From Cephalopachus bancanus (Eukaryota > Chordata > Mammalia > Primates > Tarsiidae), in assembly GCA_027257055.1 (NCBI GenBank), contig JAPVLO010000968.1, positions 62,001-126,000 on the forward strand: a DNA stretch of 64,000 nucleotides. Reading direction: 5' to 3'. The notes below the pieces were generated by a model. It was given only the letters and a program-made list of their open reading frames with translations. It did no database searches and had not been told where the DNA came from. The translations under genes were made by a program, and so were the position numbers. This document shows, in pieces, positions 10,791 to 22,289 of the stretch. Every line of letters begins with the position of its first letter. Position 1 is the stretch's first letter.

Positions 10791-11158
10791 TATTTTTAAG
10801 TTGTATTTGCCTAGCAAGCACATTTTGTCATTTACACTGTGTTCATTTGAGGTAACTGATGGAGGTTTTAGGAACTTAAACACAACCCCTTTATCCCCTG
10901 TGGTCCCACAACTAATTCTCGTCCACCTTTTCTGTCAGAAGAATGCCTGCAGGAGATGGGTTTGGCCAAGGGTCTGCAGTCCTTATGGAGAGCCTCCCCT
11001 CCGCCTTCATTTCCCTGGTTTCCCTCTTCCTTACCCCCATTTTGTGAACTGAGATTGAAGTAGGTTGCAGGGAGAAGGGACTGGTCAGTCTTTTTGACCT
11101 TATGCCCCTGCTGTAAATCAAGGAACAGATCTGAAGTGGCCTGATCAGCTTACCCGGT
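10791..11158. other. No recognisable feature
   Basis: Mixed composition with no repeat or protein signature that I can identify. Confidence 0.4.
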
Positions 11159-11522
11159 GCCTTAGTCAATGTGGGATGCTGTAACAAAATACCATAAACT
11201 GAGTGGTGTATCAATAACAGAAATTTATTTCTCGCAGTTCTGGAGGGTGAGAAGTCAAAGACCAAGGCACCAGTAGATTCAATGTCTGCTGAGGACATTT
11301 CCTAGTCCATAGATGGTGTCTTTTCACTGTCCTCACCTGGTGGAAGTGGGTGAGAGAGCTCTCTGGCACCTCTTTTTATAAGGGCATGAGTCCAATTCAT
11401 GAGGGCTCTACCCTTGTGACCTGATACCTTCCCAAAGGTCCCACCTCTCAATACCATCCCCTTGGGGGTGAGAATTTCAACATATGAATTTGTGAGGGAC
11501 ACAAACACTCAGATCATAGCAC
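11159..11522 (-). mobile_element. MaLR LTR (MLT1-like), antisense
   Basis: The antisense LTR text runs from a GCTGTAACAAAATACCATAAACTGAG block through AACAGAAATTTATTTCTCGCAGTTCTGGAGG to a CAACATATGAATTTGTGAGGGACACAAAC terminus. Near-complete but diverged. Confidence 0.8.
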
Positions 11523-13110
11523 AATTTGGGGACAAAGTATCGACACGAATGCACTGGCTTGGAAATGCTGTCTGTATCCGGATCAGGCATTATAAACTGC
11601 GTGATTTGGGCACACTTTGCACTAACAATGTATGTGGTCCACGGTGTTTCAAAATCAGGAAGTTTGACATAAAAATCCTGATTTCTGCTTTTCTTAAAGA
11701 ATTGGCAGGCTCAGCCATACTGTTCCCACCTTTCTGCATTGCTGCAGTAAGCTAGAGCTGTGCCCTGCTGCTCTCTGAAGACTGGCCCAGCGTTTCCAAA
11801 TCCCCACGATCCCTGTCACCCGGTGCTGTATTACAGTGGGCCCTCACCATACATCTGTCACCTGCCTCATTCCTAAGACTCAGAGCAAACACTTGCTAAC
11901 AGTCCATGGGTAACAGTGGCGGGGGAGGATTCGAAGGCGGGAGAAATGAGGTCGTTTTGCAAGTTTTTTCGTGGCACAGTGCTGTGCTCATTGGCGGTAC
12001 AGTGGGTGCAAGCTACGTGGTGCTCAGTCTGAAAGAATCAACTAGTACTAGCGTGCTGTATGGCTGGGGACTGCTCCTGGCCGGGTGCCCCATCATAAAA
12101 GCCAGGAGCTGGAGTAGGTGACATACGTGATTAGAGAAATATCGCTGATTCTTTTCAGCTCCAACTTGTAGTAAGTCTCTGAAAGCAGTAAAAGAAGAGG
12201 AGACAGGTCGTCAGTGATTTGTCATGCACTGATGACTGTCACATACACAGGCAGTTGGTCCCTCCTGAGGTGTGTTCCCCCATTACAGAACACCTGGGGC
12301 TGGATGTCCAAAGCGCCTCTCCCAGCTCTGACTGGCCTGGTTGCTGTGATTAGTGAAGGCTGTCAGGGAAGGTACTGTGGCCTCTTTCTCATCCTCTGGT
12401 CCCCAGGAGGAACACAGAAGCAGCTGGTAACATAACAGCATTGTCCTCACACACACAGGCCCCCTTGTTTCCCCAGGACACAGAACAGCGGCTGTGACAA
12501 TGGCCTTGAATAACACTTTACCCTCCTTTCTCCAATGTTGCACTTGTTTTTTAGTTCTAGAGTCAGCTAAACAATGATTTCCTGTGGGTGGGGGGAATTA
12601 TCAGCTTTTCATATTTTCCGCCTGCTTTTGTGTTCGTCTTCATGCCCTAGGTCAGTGAGTGGAGAGCCAGGGCAGGTCCAGAGCACACTGGGTCTGTCGA
12701 AAAGGCCCCTTTTCAAGAGGCTGGAAGGCTGTAGTCCCTCGTCTCTCCCTGGCAGGGTGGGACCTGCCCTGGAAGAAGAAACCTGACCAGGTAACGCCAG
12801 AGAGGGCAGGAACTTGGGTGGATGGGGTGGGGTGCTGCAGGTGATTGATTAGGGTCTAGCCCAAGGAGGATGGGTTTCTGGGTTCAAGACACCCTATTTG
12901 CTTGACAGCCACTGTCTTCTGGTGAACAAATAAGCAAAACAACAGAGGTCAAGTTCAGCGGCTTCCCAGGAAATGCTCTTTGCTAGTCTGACCCCCATTC
13001 AGTGCCTCTGATATCTTTGGGTGACCAGAATCTCCAGAGCCCTGGAGGTTTACTGAGGTGACAATTCCCATAGTAGCAGCTGGTATTAATAAGCTCTTAC
13101 CATGTGTAGT
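11523..13110. other. Mostly unclassified sequence
   Basis: No exon or well-known repeat identified. A stretch at about 11635-11720 resembles text at about 57640-57725 on the same strand (see findings), suggesting an ancient shared repeat. The remainder is GC-moderate and featureless to me. Confidence 0.35.
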
Positions 13111-13235
13111 GTAGATGTATACCTAGTGCTGTACGTATCTCACTGTATTGATAGCAATAACAGAAAACACCTGTACACTGTGCCTCAGATTTTTTGCTGG
13201 ATTTAAACCCAGGCAGTCTGATTCTAACACTGTTT
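13110..13235 (-). mobile_element. MIR remnant (weak)
   Basis: GTGCCTCAGATTTTTTGCTGGATTTAAACCCAGGCAGTCTGATTCTAAC carries the 3'-side MIR theme in antisense. Short and diverged. Confidence 0.4.
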
Positions 13236-13324
13236 TTCATCACCATTCTCTGTGCAAAATATTTTTTACAATATTGTGCTTGTAAACCAGGGTCATCATA
13301 AAGTTTCACATTAAGAGTCAAAGC

Positions 13325-13540
13325 CATGTAATAACTGTATTGAGTTCTTTGCCCTGTGCCAGGCAATGTTCTAAGTGTTTTGTGCCTGTTTCCTCATCTG
13401 TTCCCCATCCTAACCCTATCAGATGGATACTGTATTATCTTTATTTTATAGATGTGGCAAGAAGTACAGAGGAGTTAAATCATTCACCCATCTGTTAAAT
13501 TTCAGAGCCTGAACCGAAACTCATTTTCTCTAGAGGATTA
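13325..13540 (-). mobile_element. MIR
   Basis: Antisense MIR order is clear: TGTGCCAGGCAATGTTCTAAGTG, TTATTTTATAGATGTGGCAAGAAG, AGAGGAGTTAAATCATTCACCCA, TTCAGAGCCTGAACCG. Confidence 0.8.
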
Positions 13541-13544
13541 TGTG

Positions 13545-14340
13545 AATCTCAGGCCTGCCCAGTCCTGCTGGTTTGAAGTTAGTCTCCTTCTCTAACTGGG
13601 GTATAGAGGGGCATTCAGTCCCTGACTTCATAGAACATCTGCACCTAAGTTGAGAACTGAAGGAATGTGAGAGCTTTTAAACAATTGGTTGTCCTCAGCT
13701 TTTGTCTTGCTTGAAGAAAGTCGAATTGCTCGATGATGACTGAAGAAATTTGGAAGGATAATAAATGCCCAGTGAATATTTCTTTCTTGGCCAGAGACTG
13801 GGCTAAGTTACCATATATGTAGGAGGCTGTATGATAAATAGGACTCATGGGGTATATTCAGGAAGCCAGCTTTATTTTTGCCTGTCACTGATCCCAAATT
13901 TTTTCTATGAGTCCTCACTCTTCCTTTGCCCTGGGGCAAAAATTAAGGCCAGCCCGTGGCTCTTCTGGCTCCCCTGCAGAAATAAATTTTTTTTTAGTTC
14001 CAACATTGTCTCATTCAGCAATTGATATGTCCAGTCCCATGGAACTGGCCACACCGTTAAGCTTTGTTCCCACAGGAGACATCTCTTCCTCCTCCAGTGG
14101 GACCTGCAGCTGGGAAAGGGGATCTGTGGTTAGCTTTCCATTTCCCGCCTATGCTTCCATCCTTTCCTCATCTGGATCACTGAAAATTCTGACTCCCGCC
14201 AGGGAGAGGGGATAAGAGAGGCAGCAGGAGAGGAGCTGGGAGTTCTTGCCTAATGCTGTAGGAAGCTGGCCTGGTGAGTGTTTAAACCAGACTCTTCATC
14301 TCTTGGCACAGTTTGTGGATGCCTCAGAGAGCACCCTTTT
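13545..14340. other. No recognisable feature
   Basis: Single-copy-looking. Small overlapping frames have no family signature. A short T-run at 13988-13995 is the only low-complexity element. Confidence 0.4.
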
Positions 14341-14344
14341 TATG

Positions 14345-14675
14345 TGCTCAAGTTCTGGGAAGTAAGCCTTTAAGGTCAAGGCATCAGCAGATTTGCTTGC
14401 TCCTGAGTGCTCTCTCCGTGGCCGGCAGAGGGCCACCTTCTTGCTGTGTCTTCGTGTGGTCTCCTGTGTGTGCTCGTCTCTGCTCTCTGTGCATCCAGAC
14501 GTACTCTTATGAGGACACCAGTGAGCTTGGATTAGGGCCTACCTTTTGGGCCTCATTTGAACTCAATCACCTTTTAAAGGCCTGATTTCCACATGCAGTC
14601 ACATTCTGAGTTACTGGGGGTAAGGGCTGCATCATATACATTTTGAAGGGGGCACAATTCATCCCATAATAGGTG
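14345..14675 (-). mobile_element. MaLR LTR (MLT1-like), antisense
   Basis: Typical antisense LTR blocks: CTTCTTGCTGTGTCTTCGTGTGGTC, CTTATGAGGACACCAGT, TTGGATTAGGGCCTACC, CACATGCAGTCACATTCTGAG, GGGGGCACAATTCATCCCATAA. Confidence 0.85.
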
Positions 14676-14679
14676 CAGT

Positions 14680-15135
14680 CAGCTTGCTGCAGACAGGTTT
14701 CCACTCCTCTGTCGCCCTCATCTAAAGAACCTACACAGTCCACAAGTACACCTCTGGCTTATGGAAAATACCAAGTTCCCTTTGCCTTGGCAAATCCAAA
14801 GCCATCACTCCGGCCAACCACTCCATTTCTCTTGCACTCTGGGCTTCTCAGGCATGTTTTAGACATCAGCCCTCAGTGATATCCAAGCTTCAAGGAGCCT
14901 GTCTCTGAGGCCACTCTTGGGGGGTGAGAAGAAGGCAATTGGGACTTGCTCCTACACTCTCCTTTCCTCTCCCCACTGTTTCCCTTGCCCCACCTTCTTT
15001 GTGGGCATGAGGTGGTCAGGGAAGAGGGACACTTCTTTCTCAAGTCCTGCATGATGGTCGTTGCCACCGCTCACTTTGGAATGTGTCATTGTCCTGTGGC
15101 TTCAGCCCACACTGGGACCACAGTAGTGTGTACAT
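14680..15135. other. No recognisable feature
   Basis: Pyrimidine-rich in places (14945-15000). I find no repeat or exon. Confidence 0.4.
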
Positions 15136-15137
15136 CC

Positions 15138-15275
15138 TGCTGCATAAGCAACATCTCATTTAGTTTTTATCAAGAACCCTGGGAGACAGATATTATCCAC
15201 ATATGGAAGAGGAATCTGGAGCTCGAAAGGTTAAAGAATCCACCCCGGATAGAGGGTTCAGCCAGTGGGGGCAGG
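15138..15275 (-). mobile_element. MIR
   Basis: ACATCTCATTTAGTTTTTATCA, CAGATATTATCCACATATGGAAGAGGAA and GGAGCTCGAAAGGTTAAAGAA follow the antisense MIR core. Confidence 0.7.
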
Positions 15276-15279
15276 CTGG

Positions 15280-16200
15280 AGGTCCAGCTTCAGTCTCCTT
15301 TGCTTTGCTGACTCTGGGTTTCCCACCCAGGATTCTTAGAGTGTTGGCGTACCGGAGTTGGGTATGTGCTGGCAAGAAAAAAATTCCTTTAAGAAGAAAG
15401 TTATAACGGTAAGAAAGCTCATCCCTGCTCTGTTTGTTAGTCACCGGCTGGAGATGGGTGGTGACAGGTGCAGCTGGAGCCTTCCAGGTGTAGTTCAAGA
15501 CGAGCTCATTGTACCAGGGAGACGTCTTTGTTAAAGATCCTCTGCTCCTCCCCCACCATAACTTAACCACAGGAATAATGTAAAAGTGGGATTATTTTCC
15601 GTGGAAGTACATAAACGCAAAATTGCGTTTTATTCAAGGAAGAAGGGTCCCTATTGTCTCACCTTCCATTTCCCTGGAAGTAGTTCGCCTAAAGAAGATT
15701 TCAAAATATAAGGCTATTTATTTCTTTTTTAAAAACTTGGTTTTAGATTCTTCATTATTTTCTTTAAAAATAAAAAGCCCAGGCCTCCTCTGCCCATCCT
15801 TCCCTAGCACAGAGAAGGCCCCACATGGGCTGGCTGCCATTGGGAAGCTGCCTGCTGGGGCTGTGCCAGGTCCCTCTGACCGTAAGGCCGGACTGGGCTG
15901 GAGTTAGAGCTCAGAAACAGGACTGGAATGGGCTGGAGCTGCAGCTGGCTCAGTCCTGGGAGGAAGGAGAGGGCGACACTTCTGTTCACACACTCAGCAG
16001 TCATTTAGCGAAGGCCTGTTATGCCCAAGGCTTTTGTGGGCTCTGCCAGGAAGGGGCAGGTTGCTAAATGGGCCCTGGGAGAAGTGGTGTCTGGGCTTCT
16101 CTCCAGTTCTCAGGGGAAGGTGAAGTGTTGGGAGGGGGCTGGTTCAGGCGGAGGAAAGGGGCATGGACCGCTGGGAACCTAGAAATAAATGATTTTGAAT
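15280..16200. other. No recognisable feature
   Basis: Contains several short overlapping frames without family resemblance. A purine-rich G/A run around 16080-16170 is low complexity. Confidence 0.4.
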
Positions 16201-16204
16201 TGCT

Positions 16205-16480
16205 CAAGCATAGGCAGGCATACCAGAGGGCAGGAATCAAGAAGGAAGAAGGCCAGGGAGCTGAGGCAGAATGGAAACACAGGACGGTTTTCAGCAGAGA
16301 AGTGACCAGGGTGGGTTTTCCTTTTAGGGAATTATTTGAGGCAGCATGGGGACACACAAGCTCAGGAGGATGAGCAAGGGAGGATGAAAGGTGGAAGCAG
16401 TGTGATAATGGGGACGGGGAGGGTGTAAGCCAAGAAGGGACAACTGAGGGAGGGTCTAGAATGCCTCTCGGGGTTCTGGC
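16205..16480 (+). mobile_element. L2-like remnant (weak)
   Basis: Text such as 'gacggttttcagcagagaagtgaccagg' and 'gaggatgaaaggtggaagcag' follows the L2 3' region order. Strongly decayed; could be a coincidental purine-rich stretch. Confidence 0.35.
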
Positions 16481-16519
16481 TTGGACCGCCAAAGGAGTGC
16501 TGTACCCTCACCAAGGGGA

Positions 16520-16954
16520 GTGTGCATAGGGGGCATGTCTTGCCAGACAGAAGTAACTCAAGTAATCCTATACTTCTTGGTGAGGGTGTGTTCAGTGTTG
16601 CCAGGTATGAGCTGTGGGAATGGCCAACCCAGATGTTTACGCCCTAATTGTAAAGAACATCTGGACCCTGGCCCATTCCTTGAGATGCTGGATGTGCAAA
16701 GGACGGAGGCTCTTTGTTTTGAGCTAGGCGGTGGCTAAGTAGAGGTTGCTGAGTAGAGTTTACTATGTGAAAGTTACTATGTTACCAGGGTGCTTGCCAC
16801 AAACAGTAGCAGGGTTTTATTCCTGTCCAGCTGGCTGTCCCAACGCTCTGTGTGTAAGTCCAATAAACTCTGCCTCACCTACTGTTTCCTGGTCTTTTTT
16901 TTAGCCTCTCAGATACTGTGCCATCCCCGCTAGGCTCACTGGGGGTTCCAGCAC
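16520..16954 (+). mobile_element. Probable solo ERV LTR (class I-like)
   Basis: A polyadenylation signal AATAAA at about 16861 is followed by CTCTGCCTCACCTACTG, a pyrimidine tract, and a final CTCACTGGGGGTTCCAGCA, which looks like R-U5 ending in CA. No primer-binding site or internal region follows; a GT microsatellite starts directly after it. The left end and TSD were not found, so the start is approximate. No retroviral coding sequence. Confidence 0.5.

Positions 16955-16955
<1 letters not shown>

Positions 16956-17006
<51 letters not shown>
16956..17006. repeat. (GT)n microsatellite
   Basis: About 50 bp of GT repeat with one A interruption near the right end. Confidence 0.97.
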
Positions 17007-17007
<1 letters not shown>

Positions 17008-17009
17008 AG

Positions 17010-17825
17010 GGGCCAAGGACCTTCCTGGCTGGAGTTGTGATGGTAACTTGAACAATAACAGTGGGGTTGAAGAGAAATTGACAGGAGTTGTTTTGATTTT
17101 TTTGTTTTTTATTTTGTTTTGGCGTTGTTTAGACCTGGTGATTGAACAGTGTATTGGTGGAAGTTGAAGACAATGCCTAACCTAGTCTCCATTGAGCACC
17201 TGGCTCTGTGCTTTCTTAGCATGAAAAAGGTTATAGAGTAAGAGAATGTGGAAAGGTTCTCTTCATAAAAATATCAAAAAGGTATGAGCAGACCCACACC
17301 ATTCCCTCTGACTGAGAAGCAGCCTGTTGTACATCCATCCCATGTTTCTCTTGCCTTCACCTCTGCTAGCCATCGTTTTGGGTGCAACTTGCCATTTTGT
17401 AATCCGATTGGCAAAACAAAGTCAGACTGCAGTCTCCCAACCCTCTAAGCTACTGCTGGCTTCGCATATACAGATAGGTAACATACATGCCTCTCTGGGC
17501 TTCACCAGAAGCCCTTGGTCCTTGGACCTCTTTGAAGGGTTCCACTGGGGTGGAAAATGAAACAAATATTGAAAAAGTAATAGAAAAATACATAGTCATG
17601 ACCTTCTGATGTTTATTTTTAATATTTCAGGCATGACAAGATTTGCTGCTAGCACCTCAACATTAGATTCCATTAATTGGAAGAACACTTTATGGATCAG
17701 ATGTTTGTCCAGCTGATATTATGTGCTGTGTCCTGTTTGAAGGGTTGCCAATACATCCATAACCAAATGACAAAAATCCTGACAATCTAGGAAATATTAT
17801 GAGAAGTTTGGTGTAGAGCCTTCCA
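17010..17825. other. No recognisable feature
   Basis: AT-rich in parts; short T-run near 17095-17115. No exon or repeat family identified with confidence. Confidence 0.35.
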
Positions 17826-18075
17826 ACCCGTATATGCATCAATATAAGCAGATTTGTGCTGTGCATGCAATTCTGGGACTGACTTTTTTCACTAGCAATA
17901 GGTCTTGGAACTCATTTCACATCAGCATAAACAGACCTTTCTCATTCTTTGGTAGCTGCATAGTGGTCGTCTGTAGGGATAAGCCCCTGCTGATAAACAT
18001 GCAGTTCTAATTTTTATTTTTACAATAGTGTTACAGCAAACTTCATTTTGCATATATTATATATCTGCTAAGTCA
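17826..18075 (-). mobile_element. Old L1/HAL1-like fragment (weak)
   Basis: 'aggtcttggaactcatttcac', GGTAGCTGCATAGTGGTCG and TGATAAACATGCAGTTCTAATTT resemble antisense text from old LINEs. Diverged. Confidence 0.4.
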
Positions 18076-18149
18076 TGGTCTGTACATTAATTGCCCTCTC
18101 TTACCTTAGTGTCCTCATCTATACAATGAAAGTAATAATATTTTCTTGC

Positions 18150-18881
18150 TCTCAACATCAGCGAAGTGCAAGTCAAAATCACAATGAGACAGCACTTTAC
18201 ACTCACTGGGATGGATATGATAAAAAACATAATTAGTGTGTGAGAGAATGCAGAGAACTGGGAACTGTAGACACTGCTGGTAGGAAATATAAAGTGATGC
18301 AAGCTGCTTTGGAAGACTATCTGGCTGTCCCTCAAAAGGTTGGACATTGAGTTAACACAGCAGTTTCACTCCTAGGTATATACCCAAGAGAAGTGAAAAC
18401 ATACATCCTCGCAAAAGTTTGTTCAGAAATGTTCATAGCATCATTATTCATAATAGCCAAAAGGTAGAAACAAACCAACTGTGCATCAACTAATGAAAGA
18501 ATAAACAAAATCCATTATATCCAAACACTGGAATACTATTCAACAATAAAGAGATATGGAGTGCTAATACTGATACAACATGGATGACCTTTGAAAAGCA
18601 TTCCTCTAAGTGAAAGAAGCCAGTCATACAAAGCCACATCCGATGTGATTCCACTTATATGAAATATCCAGAACAGGTAAATGTATAGAGACAGAAAGTA
18701 GATGAGTGGTTTCTGGGAACTGAGGGGTAAAGGAGGAAGTACATAGCAATTGCTGATGGATATGGGGTTTCTCTTGGGGGATGATAAAGACGTTCTAAAA
18801 CTGACTATGGTGGCACTTATCTTGAATATACCCAAAGCCATTGAATTACATACTTTAAGTATTTGAATTGTACAATAGCTG
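18150..18881 (+). mobile_element. Old L1 (L1M-like), ORF2 end and 3'UTR, left piece
   Basis: Continuous L1M text: GCAAGTCAAAATCACAATGAGA, ACTCCTAGGTATATACCCAAGAG, CATAATAGCCAAAAGG and GAATTGTACAATAGCTGCAT near the 3' end. Interrupted before its last bases, which resume at about 20405 (GTGTGAATTATATCTCAAAAAAG). Confidence 0.88.
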
Positions 18882-19029
18882 CATAGTCTGAATATTTCTG
18901 TCCTCCCCCAAATTGATAGGTTGAACCTTGATCACTCATGCAATGATATTAGGAGGTGGGGCATTTGGGAGATGATGAGGTCATGAGAGCCATGCCCTCC
19001 TGAGTGAGATTGGTGGCATTATCAAAAAC
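18882..19029 (+). mobile_element. MaLR LTR, left piece (host of a solo LTR)
   Basis: GAATATTTCTGTCCTCCCCCAAATTGATAGGTTGAA and GGTGGGGCATTTGGGAGATGATGAGGTCATGAG are the 5' half of an MLT/MST-type LTR. The LTR is cut after AAAAAC and continues at 20188. Confidence 0.85.
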
Positions 19030-20187
19030 TGCGGGGGTCCAGCCCCACAAGGGTCGTGGGCTTTCCTGAAGGAGAGACAGATAGGCGAAGGACAAAAACA
19101 TTATACTCGGACACCTGCTTCCTGAACAGATGACAATTTAATGTTAGTTAACACAGAGTTTTTATATCATTCATAAAGGGGCAAGACAAAGAAAATTCCT
19201 TCATGTACATATCCTCTACAAGTTACCACCATCTAGTGGTCTTAGCAACAAACAAGCCAAGAACCCTGTAAACATTCAGACAATGAGTCTTATTCATAAG
19301 GCCAAAGATGATAGTCTTAGTCCAAAGTCCTACAAATTACAGTCCTTGAACTGTCTCCAGAAAGTTTCCAAGTGTAAAGTTCTTCATGTAGCAGTAGTTT
19401 TCCTTCTGGGGCTTTATGATCTTCAGAGCTTGTAATCGCCTTTCTTGTGCAGGTGTCTCTGTTACTTTCTCTTATCCTGCAGTGCTTATTTCTAAAGAGA
19501 ACTCAAAAGAAGCTTTTAGTAATGTTTCCCAGGTCCCCCAAGGTTGTTTTCTGACTTTAACTGATCTATCATAAAAGTGTCTGATTAGTATATTATGAGT
19601 TCAGTGAAAACCCACTCTATAAATGTTAACTTAGAGTTTTAACTATTGAATTAAGTAAAAACCTTAATGATTAATCTTTATCCTAAGTCAGTGAAAACAG
19701 TGTTATAAATCACCTACATAACTCCTAGATAAGTGCTAGAACTTATAATGAATTCATAATGAACTTACTATAAACTTTTGCTTCTAAAAAACCTTATGTC
19801 TAAACACTAAACTGCATAATTCTAAATCACATGAGTGAATATACTAATATCATTTTTTATTCAAGCAATATCTAGTAACTTATAACCAAGTGAAAGAAAG
19901 CATTCTTGATGTGCTTCAGAGTTTAACCCTTGCATATGTTAGAAAAGGCCAAGTGGCATAGCGGGAAATGGAAAAATGAACCATGACATTCTTAGGTTAG
20001 CTGTGAGTACTTTGCATAAACATGCCATTTTCTTCTTCCACGAATGCACAGAATTTCTTCGGTGGTACCAAACAGCAAAGGTAGAAGACAGAAGGGCCTC
20101 AGCTTCCTGGGCTCGCCCTGCGGCCCAGGGTCTTCGGCCCACTAGGACCCTGTCAATCAGGTGGACCTCCAAGGCCGGCTCCCAACA
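19030..20187 (-). mobile_element. Solo LTR, class II (betaretrovirus/IAP-like), complete
   Basis: On the minus strand it begins TGTTGGGAGCCGGCC, the start typical of class II LTRs, and ends GGCTGGACCCCCGCA. It is 1158 bp. The 6-bp flanks AAAAAC (19024-19029 and 20188-20193) are an exact target-site duplication, the length expected for class II elements. Near its 3' end, reading minus, a TATA-like ATATAAAAA (about 19159-19167) is followed by ATTAAA (19137-19142), consistent with U3-R order. No internal proviral sequence remains, so it arose by LTR-LTR recombination. Confidence 0.92.
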
Positions 20188-20404
20188 AAAAACAGTCTGG
20201 AGAGAGACCCCTAGCTTCCACCAAGTGAGGACACAGCAAGAAAGTGCTGTCTGTAAACCAGAAAGTGGCTGTCCCCAGAGACTGACTCTGTCAGAGCTTT
20301 GGTCTGGGACTTCCCAGCCTCCAGAACCATAAGAAATAAATGTCTGTTGTTTATAAGCCATTTGGTTTATGATATTTAGTTATAGCAGCCCAAATGTACT
20401 AAGA
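20188..20404 (+). mobile_element. MaLR LTR, right piece
   Basis: Continues the left piece: CACCAAGTGAGGACACAGCAAGAA, GACTTCCCAGCCTCCAGAACC, AATAAATGTCTGTTGTTTATAAG and the terminal AATGTACTAAGACAG. The two halves join exactly at AAAAAC. Confidence 0.88.
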
Positions 20405-20445
20405 CAGTGTGTGAATTATATCTCAAAAAAGCTGATATCTAAAAA
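20405..20445 (+). mobile_element. Old L1 3' end, right piece
   Basis: GTGTGAATTATATCTCAAAAAAGCTG is the terminal text of old L1 3'UTRs ('gtgaattatatctcaataaagctg') and completes the L1 from 18881. Confidence 0.7.
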
Positions 20446-21125
20446 AATAAAGGTTGCTATGAAGATTGACTAAATTACATTAAAGTGAGTAGAAAAGTGC
20501 CCCACACCGTACATATTTGTACACACTAGTTTTCTAGTTGTTTCCAGGGGATACATTTCTGGAAGAAGAATTGCTGAGTCAGAGAAGAGGTATGTTACGT
20601 TTATCAAAGATCTGGTAGAGTTGCTTTCTTAAAGGGGTTCACCGATTCACCCTCAAGATGTAGCACATCTGAGGATACCCATTTTTTTCTTTTCCTTTTC
20701 CAAGAAGGCATCACCAAAAAAGTCTGGAAGAAGCCACACCAGTGTTCACATGATTAATTTGGGTGATAGGATCAGATGAACATTTTTCCGTGTTATCTGT
20801 ATTTTCTCAGAGTGCTACAAAAAAGCCTGAATTGTGTCATGCTTTGAGAAGTAAACGCACTCTCCGATCTTCTCCTGCAGGCTCCTGCACTCAAAGACTT
20901 GATAGTGATCATGCGAAAAGCTCTTATGAGTGCACCCTAAAAAACACACAAGCCCTTCCCATTGTGGTTTTGTTTAAACGAGAAGTCTAGAAGAGACAGC
21001 AGAGGGCGACAAACCTAAACACGAGGAAAGTGCAGGTGTCCTCCCAGGCCTGTACGTTCTCTCTAGAAGGCACCGAAAAGCCCTGTGATAAAAATTGTGC
21101 TCGTGCATTGCTGTATCCTTGCCAG
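20446..21125. other. Mostly unclassified; faint old LINE text
   Basis: About 20520-20690 faintly resembles antisense old L1/HAL1 (CTGGAAGAAGAATTGCTGAGTC). The rest has no recognisable feature. Confidence 0.3.
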
Positions 21126-21127
21126 CT

Positions 21128-21320
21128 TCCAGATACAGCAAGTTTGCAAACACTTCATATGCCTTGTCATTTACTTGTCACAGCAATTTACAGCATAGGT
21201 TCTAGTGCCAAGATGGAGCTGAAATTAAGCCACCTTACCCAGAGACACAGCTAGGAAGTGGCTGAGGTCGCTGTGTTAAGACGCCTTGAACTTCAAGTCA
21301 AAAGTCATGAGCAGGGATTT
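21128..21320 (-). mobile_element. MIR
   Basis: CTTCATATGCCTTGTCATTTA, AGATGGAGCTGAAATTAAG and CAGAGACACAGCTAGGAAGTGGC follow the antisense MIR core. Confidence 0.65.
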
Positions 21321-22285
21321 ATATTATCTTATTTAAAAGAAGCCCTAGTTGGAGCAAGCTTCGGGGGGGGGCTTCATTCAGCAGCTCAATCACATCCCCA
21401 GGATGCCTGTTCTTTCCATTTCTCTGCTCTGCCATCTTCCTGTTGCTTTCGTCCTCAGGCTCAGGCAGTGACATAGCATGGTACAGGGGAACAATAAGGA
21501 ACAGTTTCTTCCTAGGCCTTTATCCTCGAAGTAAAAAAAAATGTTTTCTGGCATCCCCTTTCCCCTCCATCCAGCAAGCTTTTCCTCACAGGCGCACTGT
21601 GTGACTTCTCCACCCATGCTAGGTCACTGACCTCCTTGAGAACCAATCATTGGCAAAGTGAGTAGAATTACCTCCAGACCAGTTGGGCCTATCCCTGGGG
21701 TCTGTGCTGCAGCTGGATCATTGTTCCTGTGGAGAAATGTCCCCTGAGCAAAAGTGGGATTCTATTTGGAAGAAAGAAGGGAAAATGGATGTTTGTGAAG
21801 TTGGGTGGAGGAACCATTATGTTAGGCATTGGTGGAAAACTCAAAGTTATACTGTGAGACTCGGTAGCCTGTTTTCCTAGTTGTACTGTTCTGTGACTTG
21901 GCCAAGACTAGCATTTCTAGAAACTGATTATTGAATGCAGAAGATACAACTCACTCACATCTGCCCCTCTGTCTCCAGATCCCACCCTCTGTGAGGGGGT
22001 GAAGGGTTGAAGGCTTGATTGGGACAGGTTATAAAAAGCAAAGTCATTGACTCTTTTACATAATCCAATACCAACTAGATAATTTCTGTCGTGGGATCTG
22101 CCTGGGAGACTGCCATTTCACCTTTCCCCTGGGTCCCTCAGGAAAGGTGCCTTTGGACCTTTTGGGATGTTCTCCTCTTGGAAGCTCATAGGACTGACTT
22201 GGTTAACAGTATAGTGTTGGTTTTTAGATTTAGAGGACTTTGGAACCAACCACTTGACACCCCATGATGGGCATCACATTCTTAC
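21321..22285. other. No recognisable feature
   Basis: A G-run at 21362-21370 and an A-run near 21534-21541. No exon or repeat recognised. Confidence 0.4.
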
Positions 22286-22289
22286 CTGA

